From CAVQRC01 sp963715045 (GTDB lineage Bacteria; Planctomycetota; Planctomycetia; Pirellulales; Lacipirellulaceae), in NCBI GenBank assembly GCA_963715045.1, contig CAVQRC010000001.1:62001-126000 (forward strand): DNA of 64,000 bases, in the 5' to 3' direction. Position 1 is the first letter of the stretch; each line of letters opens with the position of its first letter. Below are positions 55,906-64,000 of the stretch, piece after piece. The translations under genes and the position numbers were made by a program. A model generated the notes under the pieces. That model was not told the origin of the DNA. It saw only the letters and a program-made list of their open reading frames with translations, and made no database searches.

Positions 55906-56994
55906 TCAGGCGGCGATTTGGGCACAGCGGCGGGCCGCGGTGGCAAGTTCCTCCAGGTGTCGTTCGAGAACCTGCTGGCCCGTATTGATGGCCAGGCGGA
56001 CGCGGAGGGCGAACAGTGGACATCCTCCGAGTTCGTGGCGGGTCAGTTTCACGAGATCTTTCTCGGTGCAGACGACGATTTTCGCTCCGTACGCTTCGGC
56101 TTCGGCGGCAATCGTCGCCAGATCATGTTCGCTGTATTGATGGTGGTCGGGAAACTCTCGCCAGCCGACGAGCTGCGCGTCGAGGGACTCCAGGGTCCGG
56201 CGAAAGCCGGTGGGGTTTCCGATTCCGCAGAAAGCCATCACCGCTTGCCCGGCGAGCGAGGATGGCGACTGCACGCGACTGTCGACGTCGCGCAGTTGGT
56301 CGGGTGTGGCGGAGACCTGGACCAGGGGAGCCCCGTGGGAGAGTCCGGCCAGGCGTTGTTCGAGAAACTCGCGGCGTTCGCGGGGAATCAGGTCAGTTCG
56401 GCTGAGTACCACGAGGTCGGCGCGGGCGAGTGCAACGGACGGCTCGCGAAGCAGTCCCCGGGGGAACAAATGGTCGCAGCCGAACGGGTCGAGAGCGTCG
56501 ACGACGACGATGTCGAGATCACGCTGAAGTCGGCGATGTTGAAATCCATCATCCAAGAGCAGCAGTTGGCTGTGGTATTTTCTGATGGCCTCGCGTGCGG
56601 CCTGGACACGATCGGGACTCTGCACGTGAGGGACTTCAGGAAGCTCCTGAGCGAGCTGTCGGGCTTCGTCGTTGGGGCCCGCGGCGGCCCCGTAACCACG
56701 ACTGACGATGGCCGTGCGGATCTGGCGGTGGCGGTACCAGTTGGCGATCCATGCGGTCAGTGGCGTCTTGCCCGTGCCACCCAGGGTGAGATTGCCGACA
56801 CTGATCACCGGAACCCCGACGTCGAAGATTTCCGCCCGACCACGGTCATAACGGCGGTTGCGGACCGCCACGCCCAGGCCATATCCCTGAGAAACGGCCC
56901 ACAACAGACTCCGAGCGACGGTCGGACCGAAACCCCGCGTGCGACCGCTGGCCAGATCTCGGTAAGTACTGGGCCGAATCACGTTTGCACTCAC
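55906..56994 (-). CDS. lpxK: Tetraacyldisaccharide 4'-kinase
   Basis: Phosphorylates the lipid A precursor at the inner membrane, the sixth step of the Raetz pathway. 362 residues from GTG 56994. VISVGNLTLGGTGKTPLTAW is the P-loop, then IVSRGYG, QLLLLDDGFQHRRLQRDLDI (DDGFQH motif), PFGCDHLFPRGLLREP, AFCGIGNPTGFRRTL, FPDHHQYSEHDL and VVCTEKDLVKL. Complete and typical. It supports a Gram-negative lipid-A-making envelope in this organism. Confidence 0.95.
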   Translation of the reverse strand: MSANVIRPSTYRDLASGRTRGFGPTVARSLLWAVSQGYGLGVAVRNRRYDRGRAEIFDVGVPVISVGNLTLGGTGKTPLTAWIANWYRHRQIRTAIVSRGYGAAAGPNDEARQLAQELPEVPHVQSPDRVQAAREAIRKYHSQLLLLDDGFQHRRLQRDLDIVVVDALDPFGCDHLFPRGLLREPSVALARADLVVLSRTDLIPRERREFLEQRLAGLSHGAPLVQVSATPDQLRDVDSRVQSPSSLAGQAVMAFCGIGNPTGFRRTLESLDAQLVGWREFPDHHQYSEHDLATIAAEAEAYGAKIVVCTEKDLVKLTRHELGGCPLFALRVRLAINTGQQVLERHLEELATAARRCAQIAA

Positions 56995-57290
56995 ATTCGA
57001 GCCAGAGAAGCCGGTTGTTTGTGACGATTATGACTTCCGCCGATCCCCGCGATGGAACCGACCCGGAATCCGCAGCGTCTCAATTTACTGGGAGTCAGCC
57101 CTATAATGGAACGGCAGATTGCAGTCAGCCGTCTCTCCGAACCTGTGGGGAGACCGATTCGTCCTCTTGGGTCCCCTCCCAACTCGTCGTTTAACGTCGT
57201 TTGAGATCCGCGGTTTCTAGCGGATGACACCTGTGGTCGATGCGATCCACGCGTTGACGAACAAGCAGCCAGTAGCAACCGAGGTACCTC
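56995..57290. other. Divergent intergenic region with hairpin
   Basis: Between lpxK (leftward) and the DUF4175 gene. TATAAT at 57102-57107 and a hairpin ATCCGC-GGTTTCTA-GCGGAT at 57206-57225 are visible. The hairpin resembles the palindromes at 29317 and 30107 in sequence but not in loop. Confidence 0.35.
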
Positions 57291-59093
57291 ATGGCGTCCG
57301 GCCGGTCCACTGTCGCGAACTCCCGCGGGACACGCGTGGTCGAGTACGAGCACTTTGTCGACGCACAGATTCAGAAGACAAGAAGTCATGTCAAGCTGAT
57401 CGATCTCTGCATGCATTTCCTCGTTCTGGGCGGCGGAATGCTGCTCTTGCTACTGGCCGCGGCCGTCGCCGAGCACTGGATTCTTCCCGGCGGGATGGGG
57501 CGAACGACTCGCATGCTGGCATTCGTCGCCCTGTGCGGATGGACGATCTGGTACAGCGTCCGCCATGTATGGCCGCTGATCTCGCAACGAATCAACCCGG
57601 CCTACGCGGCCGCCGCCATCGAGCAGACGAATCCGTCGCTCAAGAACAGTCTGCTCAATCTGCTGTTTCTCCGTGATCAACAGGTCCGCGTCCCGGCAAA
57701 AGTCTTCAAAGCCGTGGAGCAACAAGCGGCCACTCGGCTGGCATCCGCCGATGTCGATCCGGCCGTCGATCGCAGTCACTTGATTCACATTGGATATGCC
57801 GTTGTCGCCCTCGTCCTGATCGCCGCCGTCTACAAAGTGGCGTCCCCCAAAGACCCGCTCGCCTCCGCTGCCCGCGTCCTCGCGCCATGGGCCGACATCG
57901 CACCGCCAACGCGGGTGGCGATCCAGGACGTTCAACCGGGCAGTATTGAGATTGCCCGTGGCAGCACGCTCGAAGTGTCCGCCGAGGTCCTCGGGGCCAG
58001 TGCGGGCGAACCGATTGTGCTGCGGTATTCGACAGCCGACGAGCGGGCGACAGGCCAGCGCGTTGAAATGACGGCCCGCTCAGGTTCGTTTCGATTCACG
58101 AGCGAACTTCCTCCCAAGCAGTCTCAGGTTCGCACCGGTCCGGCCGGGCTGCAGCAGGGACTCACCTACTGGATTGAAGCTGGGGACGCCCGCAGCCCAA
58201 AGTTCGAAATCAAGATGATCGACAGTCCTACCATCGTCGTGCAGGAAGTCGCGTACGATTTCCCCGAATACACGGGGCTCATCGATCGCGTCCAGTACCA
58301 CGTGGGGGACATCCAGGCCATCGAAGGAACGCAGGTCGTGATTCGTGCGTTGACGAACGAGAACATCCGTACGGGCCACATCGATTTCGACTTCGACGGC
58401 CGAAAGGACCGGCCTCTGAAGGTCGACGGTTGTCGCGGGGAGATCGAATTCGGTCTCGAGATGGCAGCCGACCGAATCTCGCCCAGGCACCACAGTTATG
58501 GACTTCGATTTACGGGTGAGTCGGGCCGGCACAATCTCGAGCCGATACGCTATCGGATCGACGTGACTCCCGACTATGCACCGGAAGTCTCGCTCACGCG
58601 TCCGGAAGACGATCTGGTTCAGATCCCGGCCGATGAATCCCTCGAATTAGCGATCGACGCCCGCGACCCCGACTTCGAGTTGTCCCACGTTGCGATCCAG
58701 GGCACAGCGGTCGGAGGCGACGGCGAACAGGATTTCGAAGTTCCGCTGCTCGAGCAACGCCACGCCGGTCGGTTTACGACGACTCACGCGTTCGTGCCGG
58801 CCGAGTCTGGCTTCGCGGCCGGGGATGTAGTCGAGGTCTGGGCAGTCGCGATTGACAACAAACTCCCCGAGCCCAATGTGGTCGTCTCGGCGCGAAAGCG
58901 GATCGAGGTTTTGCCGCCAAGGCAGGCCGCGGACAATCCGAATCAACCGCAGGAGGCGAATCGGAATGCGGCTGCGGAACAGGAAAGCGACCAGGCAGAC
59001 CAACAACAGCAGCCAGGCGAGGCCGGAGAAGCTGAACAGGGAGAGGGACAGCAGAGAGAGGGCAGCAGAGAGAAGGCAGCAGGGAGAAGGTGA
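57291..59093 (+). CDS. DUF4175-type membrane protein, N-terminal part
   Basis: First 600 residues of what is probably one protein with the next entry. ATG 57291 (MASGRSTVANSRG). Two membrane helices close to the N-terminus (LVLGGGMLLLLLAAAVAEHW and MLAFVALCGWTIWYSV), NPAYAAAAIEQTNPSLKNSL, a third helix (IGYAVVALVLIAAVYKV), then a large extracytoplasmic beta-rich region (to about 555). The end is a Gln/Glu/Gly linker that runs into 14/15-bp tandem repeats, where the frame stops at 59093. The wild-type frame (EQGEG repeats) continues one base out of phase. Function unknown in planctomycetes; often next to MoxR/VWA genes elsewhere. Confidence 0.8.
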   Translation: MASGRSTVANSRGTRVVEYEHFVDAQIQKTRSHVKLIDLCMHFLVLGGGMLLLLLAAAVAEHWILPGGMGRTTRMLAFVALCGWTIWYSVRHVWPLISQRINPAYAAAAIEQTNPSLKNSLLNLLFLRDQQVRVPAKVFKAVEQQAATRLASADVDPAVDRSHLIHIGYAVVALVLIAAVYKVASPKDPLASAARVLAPWADIAPPTRVAIQDVQPGSIEIARGSTLEVSAEVLGASAGEPIVLRYSTADERATGQRVEMTARSGSFRFTSELPPKQSQVRTGPAGLQQGLTYWIEAGDARSPKFEIKMIDSPTIVVQEVAYDFPEYTGLIDRVQYHVGDIQAIEGTQVVIRALTNENIRTGHIDFDFDGRKDRPLKVDGCRGEIEFGLEMAADRISPRHHSYGLRFTGESGRHNLEPIRYRIDVTPDYAPEVSLTRPEDDLVQIPADESLELAIDARDPDFELSHVAIQGTAVGGDGEQDFEVPLLEQRHAGRFTTTHAFVPAESGFAAGDVVEVWAVAIDNKLPEPNVVVSARKRIEVLPPRQAADNPNQPQEANRNAAAEQESDQADQQQQPGEAGEAEQGEGQQREGSREKAAGRR

Positions 59094-59300
59094 ACAGGGA
59101 GAAGGTGAACAGGGAGAAGGTGAACAGGGAGAAGGTGAACAAGGAGAAGGTGAACAAGGCGCGGGTAAGCAAGGCGAGGGCCAGCAAGGTGAGGGTCAAC
59201 AAGGAGACCGCCAGTCTGGAGAAGGCCAGCAGGGAGAAGGCCAGCAAGGAGAGGCAGCAAGGAGAAGGTCAGCAAGGAGAAGGCAGCCGGGAGACAATCA
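59060..59300 (+). repeat. Coding minisatellite of 14- and 15-bp units
   Basis: Tandem units of the type CAGGGAGAAGGTGAA (15 bp, encoding EQGEG) mixed with 14-bp versions that lack one base (for example CAGCAGAGAGAAGG). Each 14-bp unit shifts the reading frame. Confidence 0.75.
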
Positions 59301-61270
59301 GTCAGGGCAACGCGAAGAAGGCCAGGCTTCACCGGACCAACGGGGGCCCGGGGAACGTGGATCCGGGGAAGATGAGGGCCAGCAGGGACAACAGCACGGG
59401 ACAACAGCAGCAGGGACAACAGCAGCAGGGCGACGAACAGCCGCAACAGGGCCCGCCAGGCGAGGGAGAATCGGAAGCTGCCGGATCGGAACAGGCAACC
59501 GGAAATGGCGAGGCCGGCCAACGTCGCGGGAGCGAAGGGACATCGAATTCGGGCCAGCGTCGATCGGATGGAAGCGATGGTCGCGATCCGGCGGCGGGGG
59601 AAACGGAATCCGCCAGTCCAGAGGAGATTCCGGCCGACGGGAGTGCGGACGCCGAGGCGTTCGAGCGGATTGCCAAGCGACTCGAGCGCGAGCGGCAAGC
59701 GGGCGCCGGGCAGGACGAGGACATTCGCAGACGGCCGATGACAACCAGGACTACGACGGATTCCCGAGAGCAGAACGGCCAGCCATCCGACGCCAGTCGC
59801 GACGAGCCGCAGACGGGCACCGAATCAGGTGGTGAGAAATCCCAGGATTCGCAGCGTCGTGATCCGAGTCAGGGCCGTGAGGGTGAAGCTTCCCCTGACA
59901 ATCAAGCCGGGTCAGCGGGTCAACGCGAATCGGCGGACCCACCTGAGGGCACGCCGGAACCGAACGCGGGTGATTCACCAGCGAACGAATCATCGCGTGA
60001 TGAGGCTGCCACAGATCCGGCAGGCGATGCGGCCACGGAGGAACGATCTCAGACCGGCCAGGCGGGCGGCGAAAACCAGGAGCGGAAGCAGGGAGAAGGG
60101 TCGACTTCCGAACCAGGCGAAACCGAGCCGAACGAGACGCGGAGTCCTGCTCCCGGCGAAGCGGCTGGCGAGAAGAGCCAACAGCAAGGTTCGGGTGAGC
60201 AGGCGAAGCCGCCCGGGGGCGAGAATCGGACCGAGGGACCTGCTGGCGGCGGGGATCAAGACGGGCAGCAGGGAACACCTGATAGCGCGTCGGATCCTAA
60301 ACCATCACCGAAGCGTCAACAAAACGGCAGCGGCGATCAACCAGAGAAGAAGGAGAATGCGGACGCACCGGCTGGTGGTAAGGGCACGAAGGAGTCGGAC
60401 TCACAGGGAGAAGAGGGTGGAGATCGACCTGGCGGCGGAGATGAAGGAGATGGCCAGAAGACACCTCGCGATGGAACGGGTGGCAGCGGGCAACACACCT
60501 CCGCCGATGAGGGTGCCGGGCGGTCCAGCGAGAAGGGGACCGGCGAAACGTCCGACAGTCCCGGCGGCAGCCAGTCCAGCGACCGACCAACCGGTGAATC
60601 GAGTGAGGACCAGGCGGGGAAGGGATCCGAGCAGCAACCGGGCCGCGGGGATCAGCCCGGCGGTCAGTCGGGGAAGCAGGGAACCGGCGATTCGAACCGG
60701 CAATCGCCCTCGGCGAAAGATGCTGAGACGAACCCCGATGGTGCCGCCGAACCGCAGCAATCAGCCGATCCGACCACCGATTCGAGCACAGGACCCGGAA
60801 CTGGCGGCACCGAGCCAGGTGACGGCGGCCGCCCCGGCAAAACCAGCAACACCCCCCCCGCCGGGCCCCAGGATGGCAATTATCAGGGCGATCAGGCCAA
60901 CCTCGACTACGCCCGCAAGCAAACCGAAATGGTCCTGGATTATCTCGAAAACCAACTCGACAAAGGCCGCGTCGACGAACAACTGCTCGACGAAATGGGC
61001 TGGAATCAGGCGGACCTGAAGCAATTCGTCGACCGCTGGAAGAAACTCAAGGAGGCACCCCGCGAGTCAGCCGATCCGCAGCAGGCCCGTCGCGAGCTCG
61101 ACGACGCGCTGCGGGCTCTGGGACTCAAAAAGTCGCGAGTGGTCCGCCGCGCCGACGATCGGTTCGACGATGATAACCGCGATTTGCGCGACGCGGCACG
61201 CACGGCGATCCCACCCGAGTTTCGCTCCCGCGCCGAGCAGTACGTCCGCGGCGTCTCAAAGTCGCAATAG
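59090..61270 (+). CDS. DUF4175-type protein, low-complexity linker and C-terminal domain
   Basis: Open from a GTG at 59090 that overlaps the previous stop by 4 bp, but the first 60 residues (VNREK repeats) are the out-of-frame reading of EQGEG repeats, and another frame switch is needed near 59300-59400. From about 59400 the frame is the expected one: about 500 residues of Gln/Gly/Ser/Glu/Pro-rich linker, then a folded helical end (LDYARKQTEMVLDYLENQLD, RVDEQLLDEMGWNQADLKQF, IPPEFRSRAEQYVRG) found at the C-terminus of these planctomycete proteins. Best read as the second half of one protein of about 1,320 residues. Confidence 0.75.
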   Translation: MNREKVNREKVNREKVNKEKVNKARVSKARASKVRVNKETASLEKASREKASKERQQGEGQQGEGSRETISQGNAKKARLHRTNGGPGNVDPGKMRASRDNSTGQQQQGQQQQGDEQPQQGPPGEGESEAAGSEQATGNGEAGQRRGSEGTSNSGQRRSDGSDGRDPAAGETESASPEEIPADGSADAEAFERIAKRLERERQAGAGQDEDIRRRPMTTRTTTDSREQNGQPSDASRDEPQTGTESGGEKSQDSQRRDPSQGREGEASPDNQAGSAGQRESADPPEGTPEPNAGDSPANESSRDEAATDPAGDAATEERSQTGQAGGENQERKQGEGSTSEPGETEPNETRSPAPGEAAGEKSQQQGSGEQAKPPGGENRTEGPAGGGDQDGQQGTPDSASDPKPSPKRQQNGSGDQPEKKENADAPAGGKGTKESDSQGEEGGDRPGGGDEGDGQKTPRDGTGGSGQHTSADEGAGRSSEKGTGETSDSPGGSQSSDRPTGESSEDQAGKGSEQQPGRGDQPGGQSGKQGTGDSNRQSPSAKDAETNPDGAAEPQQSADPTTDSSTGPGTGGTEPGDGGRPGKTSNTPPAGPQDGNYQGDQANLDYARKQTEMVLDYLENQLDKGRVDEQLLDEMGWNQADLKQFVDRWKKLKEAPRESADPQQARRELDDALRALGLKKSRVVRRADDRFDDDNRDLRDAARTAIPPEFRSRAEQYVRGVSKSQ

Positions 61271-61307
61271 AGAATTCGGTCTCCCACGCGGTACGTTCAC
61301 GCCATCG

Positions 61308-62996
61308 ATGGCGTTCTCCATCCGACCTCTACCCCGGTGCCCTGCTTTGGATATCCTCAACGAGTCGCCGCGGTATCTGCTCCCCTTTCATCCGAAAGAA
61401 CTCCCGCATCACTTCGTCGATGTATTGATCATCGGCGGCGGGATCGCGGGACTCCGCGCGGCCGTCGCCATCGATCCGAGTCTTCGCGTGCTGATTGCGA
61501 CGAAGGATCGCATCCGGCAGTCCAACAGCAACTACGCCCAGGGTGGCATCGCGGGCGTCCTGGATCCCGCGGATCGATTCGAAGACCATGTGGCCGATAC
61601 GATTCGCGCTGGCGGCGGACTCTGCGACCGGGATGTCGTGCAGGACGTCGTCGAGGCAGCGCCTCAGCACATCGCGCAGTTGATCGCGTGGGGCACGAAT
61701 TTCGACGAAGAGAACGGCGCACTCGCCCTGGGGCGGGAGGGCGGCCACAGCCACCATCGGATCGCGCACGCCTTCGGCGACGCGACGGGTCGGGAGATGA
61801 TCCGGGCGTTGATCGAGAAGGCGATGCGGCGGCCGAATACGGTGATCTGGGAAAATGCCTTGACTCTCGACTTATTGACGACGGACGAGCGGTGCCGGGG
61901 AGGGGTCGTGCACAAGGAGCGGGGGGGGCCCTGCATGGTGTGGGCGAAACAGACGATCCTGGCAACCGGGGGGGCGGGGCAGATCTATCGGGAGACGACC
62001 AACCCGCACGTCGCCACCGGTGATGGGCATGCGATGTGCTTTCGGGCAGGGGCGACGCTGCGTGACATGGAGTTCATGCAATTTCATCCCACGGTGCTGT
62101 ACATTGCCGGCAGCAGCCGCAGCCTGATCACCGAAGCGATGCGAGGGGAGGGCGCCTATCTGATCGACAATGAGGGTCGTCGCTTCATGCTCGACTACGA
62201 CGAGCGTGTCGAACTGGCTCCCCGCGACGTCGTCAGCCAGGCAATCGTGGTCCAGATGGAAAAGACGCGGCACCCCTGCGTCTATCTCGACCTGAGCCAC
62301 CTCGAAGGAGAGCATATCCACCGCCGCTTTCCCGGGATCTCGCGAACCTGCCGCGAGTTGGGGATCGACATCGCCAGAGATCCGATCCCGGTTCGCCCCG
62401 GAGCTCACTACATGGTCGGCGGCGTCTGCGTCGATTCCCATGGACGGTCGACGGTGCCCGGGCTGTGGGCGGCTGGTGAAGTGACTTCGAGCGGCCTGCA
62501 CGGTGCCAATCGCCTGGCCAGCAACAGTCTTCTGGAGGGCCTGGTCTACGGAGCCCGGGCGGGAATCGGGGCCGAGGAAGCTGCCCGGGCGATGTCCGAC
62601 ACCTACTCGGCGGCCGATCTCCGTCATGAGCGGCTGCCTGACGACGCCGAATTCCTCGACATCGTCGATATTCGCAATTCTCTCAAGAGTCTCCTGTGGC
62701 GGTCAGCGGGTGTTCGCCGCGATCGCGAGGGCCTCGAGGCCGCTGCCAGGACCATCGGCCAATGGTGCCAATATGTGCTCCCCAGGCAGTTCGAATCGCC
62801 TGCCGGCTGGGAATTACAGAACATGCTGACCGTCGCCTGCCTGGTGATCGCGGCCGCGCTCCAACGCGAAGAGTCCCGTGGCGTCCACCTGCGGACCGAC
62901 TTTCCCGAACGCGATGACCAGCATTGGTTGCGGCACACCGAGTTTCGACGGGGTAACAGGGGTCAGGGGTCGGGGGGCAGGGGTCAGGCGGATTGA
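61308..62996 (+). CDS. nadB: L-aspartate oxidase
   Basis: FAD enzyme oxidising L-aspartate to iminoaspartate, first step of de novo NAD synthesis. ATG 61308; the upstream frame overlaps the previous gene. 562 residues: HHFVDVLIIGGGIAGLRAAV (FAD), SNSNYAQGGIAGVL, LGREGGHSHHRIAHAFGDAT, ILATGGAGQIYRETTNP, ATLRDMEFMQFHPTVLY, RRFMLDYDERVELAPRDVVS, RPGAHYMVGGVCVDSHG, AAGEVTSSGLHGANRLASNS. The last dozen residues (RGNRGQGSGGRGQAD) are encoded by a GGGGTCA heptamer array, so the true C-terminus has been replaced or extended by the repeat. Confidence 0.95.
   Translation: MAFSIRPLPRCPALDILNESPRYLLPFHPKELPHHFVDVLIIGGGIAGLRAAVAIDPSLRVLIATKDRIRQSNSNYAQGGIAGVLDPADRFEDHVADTIRAGGGLCDRDVVQDVVEAAPQHIAQLIAWGTNFDEENGALALGREGGHSHHRIAHAFGDATGREMIRALIEKAMRRPNTVIWENALTLDLLTTDERCRGGVVHKERGGPCMVWAKQTILATGGAGQIYRETTNPHVATGDGHAMCFRAGATLRDMEFMQFHPTVLYIAGSSRSLITEAMRGEGAYLIDNEGRRFMLDYDERVELAPRDVVSQAIVVQMEKTRHPCVYLDLSHLEGEHIHRRFPGISRTCRELGIDIARDPIPVRPGAHYMVGGVCVDSHGRSTVPGLWAAGEVTSSGLHGANRLASNSLLEGLVYGARAGIGAEEAARAMSDTYSAADLRHERLPDDAEFLDIVDIRNSLKSLLWRSAGVRRDREGLEAAARTIGQWCQYVLPRQFESPAGWELQNMLTVACLVIAAALQREESRGVHLRTDFPERDDQHWLRHTEFRRGNRGQGSGGRGQAD
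62956..62993 (+). repeat. GGGGTCA heptamer array, left arm
   Basis: Units AGGGGTC, with a GGGGGGC variant, overlapping the end of nadB. Inverted partner at 63047-63074, about 53 bp away. Confidence 0.75.
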
Positions 62997-63359
62997 ACCC
63001 TCGACCCGGAATGCTGCGTAGAGACTTCCAGTACCGTCCCTCTGTCTGACCCCCGACCCCCGACCCCCGACCCCTTCCTCTAGACATCCTCCATGCCGGA
63101 GCGTTAACGTTTAGCCAGATTCAGGCCGTATTCGTCGTACCGTCGAGCAGACCCCCCACTTCCTCTGTTTGGCCATGCGATCATCTGGAAGCGAGATGAA
63201 GCCCCACGACCGGGAAGGTCCTCTCGGACCGCGAGGCCCCGATCGACTCGCGAGACCCCGATCGGATGCGATGCTCCGATCGGATTGGGCCGGCCCATCT
63301 CCGTTTGAATTCATTGTCCGTCACATCAACACGTATCCATCCCCGGAGCCAGCACAGCC
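62997..63359. other. Intergenic
   Basis: Between nadB and the ABC ATPase. Apart from the heptamer arm at 63047-63074 and two copies of ACCCCGATCG near 63238 and 63254, nothing recognised. Confidence 0.4.
63047..63074 (-). repeat. GGGGTCG heptamer array, right arm (inverted)
   Basis: On the plus strand CTGACCC then CCGACCC three times; reverse complement of the left arm family. Confidence 0.75.
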
Positions 63360-64000
63360 ATGTCGACCGTTGCCGAAGGCGCTCCAACTCCCGCTCCCGA
63401 ATCTTCCTTCAAGCCGATGATCGAAGCCAGGGAACTCTCCAAGTTCTACGGTGACTTCGCGGCCACGCGGGATGTGACGTTTTCCCTCCACCAGGGCGAA
63501 GTGGTGGCCTTTCTCGGTCCGAACGGCGCGGGAAAGAGCACCACGATGAAACTGCTCACCGGTTACCTCTCGCCGTCGACGGGAACGGCCCGCGTCGCCG
63601 GACACGATATGCAGCAGGATCGGCTCGCCGGAGCACGCCGGCTCGGGTACCTCCCCGAGAACGGCCCGCTGTATGCCGATATGTCTCCCCGCAGCCTGCT
63701 CCAGTTCTTTGCCGCCGCCCGAGGCCTCGACGCCCGAAGGGCCAGCGAACGGATCGAGGCCGTCGTCGATCTGTGCGGACTCGACTCGGTCATCGGGAAG
63801 CCCATCGGCAAGCTTTCCAAGGGCTACCGCCAGCGTGTCGGACTTGCCCAGGCTCTGCTCCACGAACCCGACGTGTTGATCCTCGACGAACCGACGGCCG
63901 GACTCGATCCCAACCAGATCCGCGACGTCCGCGAAGTGATTCGCCGTCTGGGCGAAACGAAAACGATTCTGCTCTCCACGCACATCCTCCAGGAAGTTTC
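63360..64000 (+). CDS. ABC transporter ATP-binding protein (GldA-like), partial
   Basis: Runs off the window end; about 213 residues present from ATG 63360 (MSTVAEGAPTPAPESSFKPM). MIEARELSKFYGDFAATRDV, Walker A FLGPNGAGKSTTMKLLTGY, YLPENGPLYADMS, signature LSKGYRQRVGLAQALLHEPD and Walker B VLILDEPTAGLDPNQ, then LLSTHILQEV (H-loop). Resembles GldA-type exporters common in planctomycetes, whose permease usually follows immediately. Substrate unknown. Confidence 0.9.
   Translation, partial: MSTVAEGAPTPAPESSFKPMIEARELSKFYGDFAATRDVTFSLHQGEVVAFLGPNGAGKSTTMKLLTGYLSPSTGTARVAGHDMQQDRLAGARRLGYLPENGPLYADMSPRSLLQFFAAARGLDARRASERIEAVVDLCGLDSVIGKPIGKLSKGYRQRVGLAQALLHEPDVLILDEPTAGLDPNQIRDVREVIRRLGETKTILLSTHILQEV

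Noticed and set aside
55918..57024. 368-codon plus-strand open frame
   Set aside because: Antisense to lpxK, which has complete kinase motifs.
59090..59300. VNREK repeat protein as a separate gene
   Set aside because: It is the out-of-frame reading of EQGEG repeats that continue the linker of the preceding DUF4175 frame.

Overview
The window is about 62% GC and reads as planctomycete DNA, most likely Pirellulales or a close relative. The signs are a DUF1559 prepilin-type protein, PEP-CTERM sorting tails, a DUF4175 giant with a Gln/Gly/Glu-rich linker, a CRTAC1-type FG-GAP/UnbV protein, DUF5703 and GH106-like glycan hydrolases, sulfotransferase and glycosyltransferase genes, an lpxK gene (Gram-negative envelope), and mostly monocistronic genes on both strands. 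This is inference from families, not from a marker-gene tree.

Layout. 0.3-3.0 kb: SWIM/SNF2 helicase broken by about seven frameshifts. 3.07-5.41 kb: two near-identical four-helix-bundle (23S-IVP-like) genes, each between inverted arrays of a 7-bp repeat, bracketing a sulfotransferase gene; then a frameshifted DUF2256 gene. 6.1-12.6 kb: DUF5703 glycosidase and GH106-like rhamnosidase, both frameshifted. 12.7-24 kb: accessory stretch with an exported aldo/keto reductase, a TOTE-type primase-helicase-nuclease, a DUF1559 protein, a ComM fragment, a truncated PEP-CTERM-type protein, a serine hydrolase with a PEP-CTERM tail, and a dead HNH endonuclease joined to an integrase N-terminus, ending at tRNA-Pro(CGG). 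24-38.5 kb: core genes (SDR, recJ, rpmG, a membrane protein, a HisA-like protein, an acyl-CoA carboxyltransferase/AtuA/enoyl-CoA hydratase operon, rpoD, a nucleotidyltransferase pair, metF). 38.6-46 kb: 66-bp structured elements, a GGDEF protein, then an AAA+ ATPase / Ser-Thr kinase-tubulin fusion / FHA-EAL operon. 46-64 kb: CRTAC1 protein, glgP, BON protein, two glycosyltransferases, lpxK, DUF4175 protein, nadB and the start of an ABC transporter.

The most unusual content is (i) the heptamer-flanked four-helix-bundle cassettes and related solo arrays, (ii) a 66-bp inverted-repeat element in three copies with compensatory changes, two of them just upstream of start codons, and (iii) the AAA/kinase-tubulin/FHA-EAL operon, which puts Ser/Thr phosphorylation, a bacterial tubulin-like GTPase and c-di-GMP turnover in one transcription unit.

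Frameshifts cluster in 0-12.6 kb, 19-24.2 kb and 59.0-59.4 kb, often at short homopolymers, while 24.3-58.9 kb is almost clean. Sequencing error and true decay cannot be separated from this sequence alone.
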